DNA of 64,000 nt, taken from contig JADJQF010000016.1 of NCBI GenBank assembly GCA_016712885.1, positions 1 through 64,000 on the forward strand, read 5' to 3'. Of this stretch, positions 21,101-31,826 are shown piece by piece. How positions within the stretch are numbered: the stretch's first letter is position 1; each line of letters begins with the position of its first letter. A program made the translations under genes and the position numbers. The notes beneath the pieces were generated by a model. The model searched no databases. It saw only the letters and a list, made by a program, of their open reading frames with translations, and had not been told where the DNA came from. Source of the DNA: Candidatus Flexicrinis proximus (GTDB lineage Bacteria; Chloroflexota; Anaerolineae; Aggregatilineales; Phototrophicaceae).

Positions 21101-21930
21101 CAGACGATAGAGCAGGACGAGACTCTGCTCGTAAATCTCGCGCAGGGTGGCCGGGTCGGCGGCGAGGGCGTTGCGGCGGTAGTTCAGGAAGCCCTGAGCG
21201 ATCATTTCCAGCGCGTCATAGACTTCGTTTTCCAGTTTGTCGGTCAGCTTTTGCGCGAAATCTTCGCTGCCGCTCAATACCCTGCCCAGCCAGTCAGAGG
21301 TGAAGGCGGCCTGACAGAAGAAGGCATAGAAGTAGCGGAACCGGTCGACATCGCCATTGAGAAGCACGTCGAGGTCGACGGCGTAGAAAACGTTGTGCTT
21401 GCTGGTATCGCGGTGGTAAAGACGCCAGTAGCGGCCATCGGTGAGGATGCCCCACGGACGCTCGCTGTAGCGGAGGTATTCATCGATCTGTTGACTGGGG
21501 TTGCGCTCCCCCGGCGCGGACTGGTCGAGGTTTACGCCCCAGCGCTTGGCATCGGCTACGCCCAGCGCATGCGCGATCTGCTCCGGCGTGTAAATCTGGC
21601 TGGTGACGGCGCGCGCCTCGTCGGCGGTGCGGTAGAGCGCATAGTCGGGCTGGCGGAAACCGCGATCACGGAAGCGGATTTTGACCTGCACGGCGTAATG
21701 ATGGCCGAGGATCGACAGGACGGGACGCACCCAGAGCTCTTCCAGCTGCGCTTCGTCGAGCGCGGCGGGGTTGAGGGTTTCGCGAGCGCCTTGATCCGGT
21801 TCATGGCGGTCCTGGCATCGGCGAACGCTGCCGACCATTCGGACATGGCCGGTACCTTTTCATCGAGGTAGTAGTCGGCGAAGAGGCCGCGATTCAGATG
21901 GGTGGTGCCAAGCAGCGGATTTTCAGTCAT
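18113..21930 (-). CDS. Type IIG restriction-modification enzyme (Eco57I-like), frameshifted
   Basis: A single chain of about 1,270 residues carrying nuclease, adenine methylase and target recognition. The N-terminal nuclease shows FRQPDYALY and later VADAKRWGVNLDQ, a PD-(D/E)XK pattern. The methylase has motif I LNILDPATGSGHFVVDA, YAVDINPLAVELAKLSMWL, and catalytic IGNPPYVRQE. The C-terminal target-recognition region (about 18560-19150) is AT-rich compared with the rest. The protein starts MTENPLLGTTHLNRGLF at 21930. Frame changes occur near 21785 and as a pair near 19640 and 19465. The pair moves the NPPY segment out of frame and then restores it. It forms a defence unit with the GmrSD-like gene downstream. 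Confidence 0.85.
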
Positions 21931-22027
21931 CGGTTATCTGCCGTAGTCGTTGCCGGTTGAGTCAATAAAACACACGGGATCGCGTATGGCGGCGAGTCCC
22001 TGCTAATACACGTCAGGGTACAGCGTC

Positions 22028-22033
22028 ATTATA
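22028..22033 (-). promoter_or_regulatory. Possible -10 box for the type IIG gene
   Basis: A perfect TATAAT on the minus strand, about 100 bases before the type IIG start. No good -35 box is present at the usual distance. Confidence 0.4.
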
Positions 22034-22208
22034 GCGCGGGCGGATGGATGAGTCGTGACTATGACGAAAGCGATGTTTTTTCTTTGAAATCGCCGGTCAA
22101 AACGACGATCAGACAAAGCCGCGGCTCTCCTTTCAGCGGTTGGGCGCTGAGTGTTCGGGCGTTCATTGGACGATGGAGTCAGCATAGCATGGAAGGTGCA
22201 GAGACTCA

Positions 22209-22250
22209 GAAACAAATGTTCGAACATTTGTTCGAACATTTGTTCGAACA
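22209..22250 (-). promoter_or_regulatory. Array of three overlapping LexA-type boxes upstream of the type IIG gene
   Basis: CGAACATTTGTTCG occurs at 22221-22234 and again at 22233-22246, sharing CG. A third, degenerate box (GAAACAAATGTTCG) covers 22209-22222. The pattern fits the Gram-positive LexA box, CGAAC-N4-GTTCG. The element is a near-exact reverse complement of 58952-58996. On the minus strand it ends TTGTTTCTGA, as the other copy does on the plus strand, so both have the same orientation toward the downstream gene. Confidence 0.8.
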
Positions 22251-22284
22251 GATTTTGAGGGAAGAAAGACGGTAAAAGAAGTGA

Positions 22285-22502
22285 AAAGCAACCTCACCCC
22301 CGGCCCCTCTCCATGCTGGAGAGGGGAGAAAAGAAGGGAGGGAAGTGAAAAGAAGTGGGAGAAGGGCGGCGGCGGGGTGGCGGGGACAAATCCTGCCGGT
22401 TACCCGTCGATGTGAAAGGCGGTTGAAACCGCCTCGCCGCGGCGGGCGCACCGGGCAACCCCTGGCAGCGCATCGGGCATGACACGTCATGCTCCTACGG
22501 GG
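22285..22502. repeat. Second copy of the dispersed CCTCACCCCCGG repeat and associated palindromes
   Basis: Positions 22285-22370 repeat 15949-16034 closely. A GCGAGGCGGTTT-type palindrome follows around 22420-22445, and GCATGACACGTCATGC lies at 22477-22492. A further palindrome (ACGGCATGCATGCCGT) lies at about 22551-22566. No gene is present between 21930 and 22590. Confidence 0.6.
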
Positions 22503-22589
22503 GCGATGGGGGTTGGGGGGAGAAAAGCGGCGGGCGGGGTTTAACGAGGGACGGCATGCATGCCGTCCCTCCGGGCAGGGGTTTTGCGG

Positions 22590-24440
<1,851 letters not shown>

Positions 24441-24477
24441 GGGGTCTTTCCCTCCTGGGAATGCGCGAACAGCAAAG

Positions 24478-24970
24478 CATTGGAGGCGCTGCCCCCAAAC
24501 CTCCGCCGGAGGGTGCAAGCCCCCGGACCTCCCCCACTCGGCGTTTGACACCGCTTACGGGGTCAAACACAATTGAGAGGTGCAGGAGTGACAACTCCTG
24601 CCGGGGTATGGGGGAGAACCCCATGCCCTTTCTCTTCGCATACGGTTAGGCGTTCACGCGCCGCGCGGGTTGTCGCGCCCGTTGCCGGGGCCTTTGACGC
24701 GCAGCTTGCTTGTGGGAGGGAAAACACAGGAGGGTGAACGCCCCCCGGGCGGCATCCGTTGACTGTCGATCACCGCCACCTCGTCACCCATCCGGCGGGG
24801 ATGCCGGGCGGGCCAAACGCTATGCTCCCTCGTGGTGCAGGGTCTCCAGAGTGATTGAATGGTAAGCCTAATCAAAACACGGGACGGCGAAGGCGTCAAG
24901 GGATGCTTTGTCCGGCATTCCCGCTTCAGAGTTGGGTATACTGTATGAAAGCGAATGTGGAGAAGCTCGA
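24478..24970. repeat. Mini-hairpin repeats upstream of glmS
   Basis: Positions 24478-24631 contain linked hairpins: GGAGGCGCTGCCCCC, GGGTGCAAGCCCC, CAGGAGTGACAACTCCTG and GGGGAGAACCCC. Positions 24632-24970 hold no gene. A TATACT box at about 24938 may serve the small gene that starts at 24971. Confidence 0.55.
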
Positions 24971-25375
24971 ATGATGACCCCACTCACCCTGACGCTGCCG
25001 CAGGACATTACAGAACAGGCCCAGGCGATTGCCGATTTGACCGAGCGACCGGTTGAGGAGGTCGTCATAGAGTATTTGCGTACGCTGCGCGCCCCGGATT
25101 CAACACTCCCGCATGATATCCGCTCAGAACTTGACGCGCTGCAATACCTGTCCGACGATGCGTTATGGGTCATCGCCCGCGAACAGCTTGCGAGTGCAGC
25201 ACAGAAGCGCGCGGACGAATTGCTCGGCGAGCGCGATCCTGACCGGATGGGGCGGGAGTTGCAGGAAGAGCTGTCAGCAATCCTCGACCGCGCCGATCGG
25301 ATTATGCTGCGGAAAGCCGAAGCCGCGGTGCTTCTGAAGCGGCGGGGTTACGAAGTCACGCCGGACTTGCTCTAG
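24971..25375 (+). CDS. Small conserved hypothetical paired with an HNH nuclease
   Basis: A 134-residue soluble helical protein (LTLTLPQDITEQAQAIADLT, then RPVEEVVIEYLRTL). The N-terminal part resembles a ribbon-helix-helix-like or antitoxin-like region, which is a weak call. The rest is a charged helix (REQLASAAQKRADELLGER). The start at 24971 has GGAGAAG five bases upstream. It ends eight bases before the HNH gene, so the two form an operon. Such pairs could be toxin-antitoxin-like, but nothing here proves it. Confidence 0.6.
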   Translation: MMTPLTLTLPQDITEQAQAIADLTERPVEEVVIEYLRTLRAPDSTLPHDIRSELDALQYLSDDALWVIAREQLASAAQKRADELLGERDPDRMGRELQEELSAILDRADRIMLRKAEAAVLLKRRGYEVTPDLL

Positions 25376-25382
25376 AACCAGC

Positions 25383-25796
25383 ATGAGCGATCCTTCCCGT
25401 GCACAGCTGCGGCACCTAGTCTATGACCGGGCCAATGGCATCTGCGAGTACTGCCGGACAAGTGAAGCCAACACAGGTCAGACGATGCAGGTCGATCACA
25501 TCGACCCACAGGGGGGTGACAGCCCGGACAATCTGTGTCTTGCCTGCATGAACTGTAACGCGAGCAAACACAAGGCAACTACCGCGCTCGATCCCATCAC
25601 TCAAGCGAACGTTCCTTTGTACAATCCCAGAATTCAGGTGTGGTCAGAGCATTTCGAGTGGATAAACGACGCAACCCTAGTTCACGGATTGACACCAACG
25701 GGCCGGGCAACGGTGGCCCGCCTACGCGTCAACCGCCCGATGATGATCTCCGCGCGACAGCGATGGGTCGAGCTCCGACATCACCCGCCGGACTAG
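25383..25796 (+). CDS. HNH endonuclease
   Basis: 137 residues. The zinc-binding pairs are CEYC and CMNC, and the HNH core is QVDHIDPQGGDSPDNLCLAC followed by NCNASKHKA. This is the classic small HNH domain seen in stand-alone nucleases. The C-terminal part (PTGRATVARLRVNRPMMISA) is common in this subfamily. It overlaps no other gene and follows the 134-residue protein closely. The target is unknown. Confidence 0.85.
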   Translation: MSDPSRAQLRHLVYDRANGICEYCRTSEANTGQTMQVDHIDPQGGDSPDNLCLACMNCNASKHKATTALDPITQANVPLYNPRIQVWSEHFEWINDATLVHGLTPTGRATVARLRVNRPMMISARQRWVELRHHPPD

Positions 25797-25802
25797 AGAA
25801 CC

Positions 25803-26909
25803 CTACGGCGAGAACTGTACCTCGTAGCGTTTGGCCTCCGGCTCGACGAAACGCACGAGGCGTTCGGCTTCGTCGAGCGCGGCGGCACGGTCGGAGGCCG
25901 GAAAAGGCGCGAAGGGCTTGATGGCGAGGGTGGCGATCCCCTTTTTCAGTTCCGTCTTCCATGTCGCGCCGACGAACCCGTCGACCAGCAGCGTGGGGCG
26001 GAAGCGCAGATTGCTGGCGACGACCCAGGCAGGGCGGTGTTCATCGGCGATGATGCGCGTGCGTTTTGCGTGCGAGAGCAGGATGTTGTCGAATTCCGGC
26101 AGGAAACGCAGCGGCGCGGGAGTCGATTCATCCGGCAGCGGCGCATCCGGCAGGTCGAACAGCTCGCGTTTGCCCTCGTCGCGGTAGACGATCAGGGTGT
26201 CGCGCATGGTTTCGACAACGGGCGCGAGACGCTGAATACCCGACCACGTCTGGATATCGGCCACGGTGGCGGGGCCGAACGCGGCCAAATAGCGCCGGAT
26301 CAGCGCGGGAAGATCGACCGCATCCGGGATGGACTGGCCGAGCCAGGCGTCCGCCAGGGTAAATTTCGCGCTGGCCGGATAGCTCCAGCGCGTGGCGGAC
26401 GGCACCTGTACCATCGGCAGGTGTGTGCGCACGGTATAGCGCATGGCGGCCACGTCCTGATCGGGGAGCAGGCCGGCGAGATGCTCGCTCAGCTCGGCGA
26501 AGGTGCGCGGCTGCTGGCCGATGAACTCCCGGCCGGTGGCGAGCAGTCCCGCGATATCGAGGTCGGCCTCGCCGCGCCTGCCGGTGATCGACGCCTGACT
26601 GGCGGACAAGGCGAGCTGGATCGTGGCGCGAAAGCGCAGGTAATCGGCAGCGGTAAAGAGGTGGAGAGTGCCGCGCATCAGGGTGGCTTTGACCACGGCA
26701 CGCGAGTCGATTTCGCTGGCGAGGTCGCCGCGCGAAAAGCCGGCCAGCCGCGACCAGAGGGCGACAAAGGGGTTGCTGGCCTGCTGGGCCTGCTGGCCGA
26801 CGAGGCGTTCGATGGCGGCAGTGACGGGGATTGCCTCGCGGGTGAGCAGCATCTGCCGTGCCAGCAGCGCCCGGTTCAGTTCGCGCAGGCTGAGGATGCG
26901 TGGAGTCAT
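25803..26909 (-). CDS. AlkZ-like winged-helix DNA glycosylase family protein
   Basis: 368 residues in the HTH_42/YcaQ (AlkZ) superfamily. Early in the protein, VGQQAQQASNPFVALWSRL resembles the catalytic Q-x-Q region of AlkZ enzymes, which remove bulky or crosslinked bases. RGTLHLFTAADYLRFR, LPEFDNILLSHAKRTRI and LLVDGFVGATWK are family motifs. The start at 26909 has AAAGGACT upstream. It is convergent with the HNH gene, with seven bases between. Whether it is active on crosslinks is an inference from the family. Confidence 0.75.
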   Translation of the reverse strand: MTPRILSLRELNRALLARQMLLTREAIPVTAAIERLVGQQAQQASNPFVALWSRLAGFSRGDLASEIDSRAVVKATLMRGTLHLFTAADYLRFRATIQLALSASQASITGRRGEADLDIAGLLATGREFIGQQPRTFAELSEHLAGLLPDQDVAAMRYTVRTHLPMVQVPSATRWSYPASAKFTLADAWLGQSIPDAVDLPALIRRYLAAFGPATVADIQTWSGIQRLAPVVETMRDTLIVYRDEGKRELFDLPDAPLPDESTPAPLRFLPEFDNILLSHAKRTRIIADEHRPAWVVASNLRFRPTLLVDGFVGATWKTELKKGIATLAIKPFAPFPASDRAAALDEAERLVRFVEPEAKRYEVQFSP

Positions 26910-27095
26910 ACCAGTCCTTTCTCGTGAAAAGATGCGCAGGTCTCCGCCCCGAACCCCGTCAAGGGTTGCACCCCATATCATATTACAAAGTGCGGGAGTT
27001 AAGCGGTTGCAAGCCCTTTTGTAGGGGCGGCGCCACTACGTTGTTCAAATTATGGCATACTGGCGTTATTGGTGAATAGGAAGGAGAGAAGTCGC

Positions 27096-27683
27096 ATGTC
27101 GTTCATCGAAACCATCTCCAAGGCAGATGCCACCGGTACGACCAAAGAAATCTACGACGCGGCTGAAGCGAGCAGCGGGTATATCCCCCACTACGCCGAG
27201 CTGTTCGGCCAACGCCCCGAGGTTTATAAGGCATGGCAGAGTCTGATTGCTGCCATCCGCAAGAATCTGCGTCTGCGCCGCTACGAGCTGGTGACGCTGG
27301 CCGCCGCCCGCGAGTTGGGCTGCACGTACTGCATGCTGGCACACGGCGACGTCATCCTCAACGCGGGCGAAGTTGACGAAGCGCAGCTCATCGCCATTGC
27401 GAACGATTATCACAGCGCACGCCTCGCGCCGGACGAAATGGCCGTGATGGACTTCACGACGAAGGTCATCAGGCATGCCAGCACCGTGACGCAGGCCGAC
27501 GTCGATCAACTTAAAGGCTTCGGCCTTACCGATGCGGACATCCTCGACATCACGCTGGCAGCCGCCGCGCGCAGCTTCTTCAGCAAAACGCTGGACGCGC
27601 TGAACGCCGAACCAGATGCAAAGTATCACTCGCTCAGTCCTGAGCTTCGCGCAGCGCTGGCGCTTGGCCGTCCATTCGCCTAA
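27096..27683 (+). CDS. Carboxymuconolactone decarboxylase/AhpD-like peroxidase-related protein
   Basis: 195 residues. The segment ELVTLAAARELGCTYCMLAH fits the AhpD redox motif E-x11-C-x2-C-x3-H exactly. Such proteins are small thiol peroxidases or reductase partners. The start at 27096 has GGAGAG upstream. The C-terminal helices (LTDADILDITLAAAARSFF) match uncharacterised peroxidase-related proteins. Intact and apparently monocistronic. Confidence 0.85.
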   Translation: MSFIETISKADATGTTKEIYDAAEASSGYIPHYAELFGQRPEVYKAWQSLIAAIRKNLRLRRYELVTLAAARELGCTYCMLAHGDVILNAGEVDEAQLIAIANDYHSARLAPDEMAVMDFTTKVIRHASTVTQADVDQLKGFGLTDADILDITLAAAARSFFSKTLDALNAEPDAKYHSLSPELRAALALGRPFA

Positions 27684-27690
27684 ATATACG

Positions 27691-27740
27691 GGGTCAAAGG
27701 GAGTGTGTCCCTTGCGGGGTGCAGGGGCAGCGTCCCGCGC
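27691..27740. repeat. Short mini-hairpin repeat between convergent genes
   Basis: Modules AAGGGAGTGTGTCCCTT and GGGGCAGCGTCCC lie between the 3' ends of the AhpD-like gene and plsC. Confidence 0.45.
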
Positions 27741-27741
27741 T

Positions 27742-28488
27742 CTACTTTTCGTTACCCGTTTTCGGGTCGATGAAGACGAGGGTGCTGGTGGTGGCGTTTT
27801 CGACATCGGCGTAGGCGCCGCGCAGGCTGGGGTCGGGGATGGCGAGCGCGAGCTGCTGCATGGCCTCGCGGGTCATCAGCGCCAGCTCGTCGCGCGGGAT
27901 GCGCGTGCGGCCGTTGAGGGCGAAGCGGAACGGCGGGCCGAAGTGCAGTTGAACGGGCGTGCGCCGGGGGAAGCGGCTCTTGAAGTGCTGGGCGCCACTG
28001 AGACCCGCCGGCAGGATGATCGAGTCGGCCTTGGTAGCGACGTAGGTCATGCCGTCCTTCGGCTCGTGAAGGCCTTCCGCCGAGCGCGTGCCTTCCGGGG
28101 CGATCAGGATCATCAACCCGCTCTGGAGCAAGGCGATCGAGTTCATGAGGGCTTCGCGGTCGACTTCGCCGCGGCGGACGGCATAGGCGCCGTAAAACCA
28201 GAGGAACGGCCCCCAGATCAGGCTGCGGAAATTCTCGATCTTGCTCATTGGCACGACGTAGCGCGAAGTGACGGCGGCCATGCACAGGCCGGGGTCGATG
28301 GCGCTGATGTGGTTCATCATGAGGATGGTCGGGCCGCTGGCCGGGATGTTCTCGGCGCCGGTAACGTCAAATTTGATCAGGATGGAGACGACGCGGCGGA
28401 GAATCCAATTGAAGACGCTGCGCCGCCAGCGGTAGATCGGCTGGCGGTCGATATAGGCCTGAACGGAGGAAGAGAAAGCGGACGACAT
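27742..28488 (-). CDS. plsC: 1-acyl-sn-glycerol-3-phosphate acyltransferase family (PlsC)
   Basis: It transfers an acyl chain to lysophosphatidic acid during phospholipid synthesis, at the membrane. The catalytic box is MMNHISAIDPGL (NHx4D). Further family blocks are YAVRRGEVDREAL, LIAPEGTRSAEG and IILPAGLSG. A hydrophobic segment (FNWILRRVVSILIKF) precedes the catalytic part. The start was set at ATG 28488, because upstream sequence reads as another frame of the neighbouring hydrolase. 248 residues, intact. The hydrolase gene lies 56 bases upstream on the same strand. Confidence 0.85.
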   Translation of the reverse strand: MSSAFSSSVQAYIDRQPIYRWRRSVFNWILRRVVSILIKFDVTGAENIPASGPTILMMNHISAIDPGLCMAAVTSRYVVPMSKIENFRSLIWGPFLWFYGAYAVRRGEVDREALMNSIALLQSGLMILIAPEGTRSAEGLHEPKDGMTYVATKADSIILPAGLSGAQHFKSRFPRRTPVQLHFGPPFRFALNGRTRIPRDELALMTREAMQQLALAIPDPSLRGAYADVENATTSTLVFIDPKTGNEK

Positions 28489-28544
28489 GCGGCCGATTAT
28501 ACGGGTAAGGCGGGGCCGCGCGAAAGGGAGAGCGTGCGGGCGTG

Positions 28545-29324
28545 CTACCCCGGTGGGACAGATGCCGCGAAGAAGGAGTCGATGGCGGCGGCGACCTCGT
28601 CGGGATGGGTGACCGTCGGGACATGCCCTGCTCCGCTGACCACGTGCAGGCGCGCATTGGGCAGCTGGCCAACCAGCCAACGAGCGGCGTCAAGCGGGAG
28701 AAGGCGATCGTGTTCGCCATGGATGACCAGCACCGGAAGCTGAATCTGAGGGAGCTGGGCGCGCAGATCGATGCCGAGCATGACCTCAAACAGCCGGATG
28801 GCCGAGTCCTGCGGGGCGCGTTCAAGGATCTGGCGGCCCCAACGCCGCACGGCCTCGCCGGTCGACGGGGTTACGCAGTTGTCGACGAACTGGGCGATGG
28901 CCGCCGGATAATTGGCCTTCAGGGCGGTCACAAACGGATGCTCCCCCGCCGGGGCGGGCTGATAGTAGAGGCCATCGACCAGGACCAGCCCGCTGAAGCG
29001 CTGGGGCGCCTGGAGTGCCGCGGTCAGGGCGACGACCGCGCCCGCCGACTCGGCGGCCAGCACACAGCGCTCGATGTTGAAGGCATCCAGGACGGCGAAG
29101 AGATCGGCGACGAGCGCGTCCAGCGAGATCGAGCCGGCTGGGGCGACAGTGGTGCCCGTCCCGCGATGATCGTAAGCGACGGTGCGCCAGGAGGCGCTCA
29201 ACGGCCCGAAGGGCAGCGTCCAGAGCTCCCAACTGCCGGTCCAGCCGCCATGGGCGACCAGCGTGCGCGGCGCGGTGCCGAACGAGACGGTAAAGAGTTG
29301 AGCGCCGTCATGTGTGATGAACAT
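28545..29324 (-). CDS. Alpha/beta-fold hydrolase
   Basis: 259 residues with the lid-containing alpha/beta hydrolase pattern: oxyanion stretch TLVAHGGWTGSW, VAYDHRGTGTT, nucleophile elbow LAAESAGAVV (Ala replaces the first Gly of GxSxG), acid in VIHGEHDRLLP and His in VSGAGHVPTVTHP. The substrate is not predictable. It probably forms a transcript with plsC downstream. Confidence 0.85.
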   Translation of the reverse strand: MFITHDGAQLFTVSFGTAPRTLVAHGGWTGSWELWTLPFGPLSASWRTVAYDHRGTGTTVAPAGSISLDALVADLFAVLDAFNIERCVLAAESAGAVVALTAALQAPQRFSGLVLVDGLYYQPAPAGEHPFVTALKANYPAAIAQFVDNCVTPSTGEAVRRWGRQILERAPQDSAIRLFEVMLGIDLRAQLPQIQLPVLVIHGEHDRLLPLDAARWLVGQLPNARLHVVSGAGHVPTVTHPDEVAAAIDSFFAASVPPG

Positions 29325-29661
29325 AAGAAACCTGTCTGTGGCGATGAACGGCGCAAGTGAGCATAGTGGGACGAATTATATGGGATTTGGTTCTCCAGCG
29401 CTTACCTCTCGCCACGCGGTGCAGCCGGCGGACATCCGGCCAATGAAGCCGGTGTCTATTTCCGCTGGCGCGTTTGCGGCTTTTGAAGATGTACTGTTTA
29501 CTGTTTAATGAAACTACTAAAAACGTGAGTTATGGATATAAATTTTGCAGAGGCTCCGCCTCCGCACCGCCGCCAGAGGGCGCAGGGATGCAAATCCCTG
29601 GTGGGAATTGGGCTGTAACCCCAAATTTCCCTAACTCACGTTAAAAAAGGGAGAGTCAGCC
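29325..29661. repeat. Intergenic region with mini-hairpin repeat
   Basis: Positions 29545-29632 contain AGAGGCTCCGCCTC, GGGATGCAAATCCC and GGGCTGTAACCCC modules. The same order appears at 42725 and 14374. The remaining sequence shows no gene. Confidence 0.55.
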
Positions 29662-31104
29662 ATGCGCCGCACTGGGATTGCTATGCTCGTCCTGCTCTTC
29701 TCCCTTGTCATGCCTGCCTCCGCCCAAGACGATTCGCCGCGCGCCGCGCCGCCCAACGACTCGTTCGTCAATCGAGACGTCATCCATTGGGGCGCTCAAG
29801 TCAACGTCTCCAGCCTTGAAGATGCGACCATACAGACCAATGAACCGCTGCCGTCATGCGCGGTCGACGTCAACAATCGCTCGGTGTGGTATCAAATCAG
29901 TGTGCCGGCGGGCAAGCTGCGCATCAGGCCGCTCTCTCTCACGCACGATGTCCTCGTCACGCTGTACGAGGGGACGGGATCGATTGTTGATCTGAATGAA
30001 CTCGCGTGTGAGTTCGTGCCCACCGGTATGCTGGGCGATTTGTCGAAAAAGCTTGAGCCAGGGACATATATCGTCCGCTTTGCCAGCGGCGACAGCACAC
30101 CGCTCCCCGCCATGACGATGGAGTTCAATATCACGCTGACCCCTCCTGCCGGAATCGCCGCGCCGCCGAACAAGAGCCCGCAGACTTCGCTGGGCCTCGT
30201 CTTCAATAAGGCGGTGACGACGCCGAATATGGAATACGCCGTACCATACCTCTCAACGATCACGTCGTGTGGCGGAAACGTCATTGGCAATTCGCTTTTC
30301 TATACATTTACGCTGCCGAGCCAAAGTCAGGTCAACATTTCCAGTGAAGGCTCGGCACTCGGTTATGCGCCGGTGGATTACCGAACCACAACGGTAATGA
30401 GGCTTTCCTTGCAGACCGCACCGAATGCATATAGCCAAGTCGGCTGCAATGCCGGTGCAGGGGTGAGTGGAGCGGCCCGCCTCGACCTCACACTGGATGC
30501 CGGTAAATATGTCATTGAGCTTGGCCACACTTCTACCAGCCTCACTGCTTCGTCCAGCGGCGTCGTCAGGGTTGTGGTCGATGAGCTTGAGGTGCTGGTC
30601 AATGGCGGCTTCGAGGCGGATTTGGCGGGCTGGAAGCTGACGAACGCCACCACGGATGCGATTTTCACCGGCGCGCAAGCAATCACCGGCAATAAATCGT
30701 TCCGCTTCGTCGGCGGCCCGAACGAGGCGACCCAACTCAAGCAGAAGATACCGCTTTCGATGATCAAAATGGGGCCGAATTCGCTGCTTGAGTGGCGCGC
30801 AACGCTGGAATGTACCACTGTCCCGGAAAAGGACATGACGATAAAGATCAAAGCGATCTACGCCGACGGTGCGACGGAAACAAAGAGCTTTCCGCTTCTT
30901 GTTCCTACATTCACGGGGCTTCCTGTCGCCGACACAGCAACCGTATTGCTGAAGCGCGCGAAACCCATTAGCCTGCAAATAACCATCAAGAACACTGCGG
31001 GTTTCGGCGACTGTCTGCTGGACGACCTTGGGCTAATTGTGATTTCAACCTATGGTGCGCGCGGTGTGCTGCCGCTGCCAGTGCCGCCGAGAAACGGCGG
31101 CTGA
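29662..31104 (+). CDS. Secreted paralogue-array protein 1 (PPC-like, jelly-roll-like)
   Basis: 480 residues, intact. After a signal peptide (MRRTGIAMLVLLFSLVMPAS), the N-terminal repeat PRAAPPNDSFVNRDVIHWG begins a PPC-like domain with RSVWYQISVPAG. A second such domain starts about residue 170 (NSLFYTFTLPSQSQVNISSE). The C-terminal part (about 310-460) is jelly-roll-like: NGGFEADLAGWKLTNATTD, SFRFVGGPNEATQLKQKI. It ends GARGVLPLPVPP, the family tail. It differs from later members by having two PPC-like units. Function is unknown; an exported binding or surface protein is likely. It lies 4 bases from the convergent HIT gene and outside the main array. Confidence 0.75.
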   Translation: MRRTGIAMLVLLFSLVMPASAQDDSPRAAPPNDSFVNRDVIHWGAQVNVSSLEDATIQTNEPLPSCAVDVNNRSVWYQISVPAGKLRIRPLSLTHDVLVTLYEGTGSIVDLNELACEFVPTGMLGDLSKKLEPGTYIVRFASGDSTPLPAMTMEFNITLTPPAGIAAPPNKSPQTSLGLVFNKAVTTPNMEYAVPYLSTITSCGGNVIGNSLFYTFTLPSQSQVNISSEGSALGYAPVDYRTTTVMRLSLQTAPNAYSQVGCNAGAGVSGAARLDLTLDAGKYVIELGHTSTSLTASSSGVVRVVVDELEVLVNGGFEADLAGWKLTNATTDAIFTGAQAITGNKSFRFVGGPNEATQLKQKIPLSMIKMGPNSLLEWRATLECTTVPEKDMTIKIKAIYADGATETKSFPLLVPTFTGLPVADTATVLLKRAKPISLQITIKNTAGFGDCLLDDLGLIVISTYGARGVLPLPVPPRNGG

Positions 31105-31107
31105 CCA

Positions 31108-31614
31108 TCACCTATGCGTTTCACTGCCCCACGCCGCGCGTAGTTTCGCATACGCGACGTCCATCGCTTCAGGAATGACGCGCGTGTCGCCGACAGCGGT
31201 CATAAAGTTGGCGTCGCCCGACCAGCGCGGCACGACGTGGAAGTGGTAGTGGGCGGCGATACCGGCCCCGGCCGCCGCGCCCAGATTGACGCCGAGGTTG
31301 AAGCCGTGCGGGGCGTAGACCTGGCGCAGTGCCGCCAGCGCCTTGTTGACCGTCAGCATGATGTCGGTCAACAAGGCAGGCGGGAAGCCTTCCTGGGTGG
31401 CGACGTGTTCGTAGGGGATGACCATCAGGTGACCGCTGCTGTAGGGGAACAGGTTGAGCATGACGTAGACGTGCTCGGAGCGGCCGATAATCAGATCGCG
31501 TGCGTCACTTTCAGGCGTGCCGTGCTGTTTGCCGCAGAAGATGCAGGAGCCGTCGGGCGGTTTGGTCGCGCCGGTGATGTAATTCATGCGCCACGGGGTA
31601 AAGAGATGATCCAT
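31108..31614 (-). CDS. HIT-family nucleotide hydrolase/phosphorylase
   Basis: 168 residues. The histidine triad is AAHYHFHVVPRW (HxHxH). The zinc-type CIFC pair near the N-terminus, VMLNLFPYSSGHLMVIP, and the tail resemble AP4A-phosphorylase-like HIT proteins of the Actinobacteria/Chloroflexota kind. It hydrolyses or phosphorolyses dinucleotides such as Ap4A by family analogy. Intact. Start MDHLFTPWRMNYI. Confidence 0.9.
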   Translation of the reverse strand: MDHLFTPWRMNYITGATKPPDGSCIFCGKQHGTPESDARDLIIGRSEHVYVMLNLFPYSSGHLMVIPYEHVATQEGFPPALLTDIMLTVNKALAALRQVYAPHGFNLGVNLGAAAGAGIAAHYHFHVVPRWSGDANFMTAVGDTRVIPEAMDVAYAKLRAAWGSETHR

Positions 31615-31826
31615 GAAAGGTCTTTCTGGCTGATGTGAATGACTCTAAGTGTATAGCGGGGGATGACCGGCGACCAGAACCAGCGGATTCAGAGGGCGGT
31701 CCGGGCTGCTAATACCCGGCCGTAGGCGAAAACCAACCGCGATCCAACGTCGTGTTCGATTGACAGGCGCGGCGAAAACCCATACACTGTTACAGCACAT
31801 GTGTTCTAAAATTCAAGGGGGATAAT

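Noticed and set aside
20417..21871. Long plus-strand frame antisense to the type IIG gene
   Set aside because: Shadow of the real gene; no motif or ribosome-binding site supports it.
22003..22275. Short frames reading MFEHLFEHLF through the LexA-type arrays (also at 58964)
   Set aside because: The peptide repeat results from the 12-base operator repeat. There is no conserved continuation, and the two copies run into unrelated sequence.
24441..24640. A glmS ribozyme upstream of glmS
   Set aside because: The sequence is explained by mini-hairpin repeats, and I could not find the conserved ribozyme core. A covariance-model search would decide.
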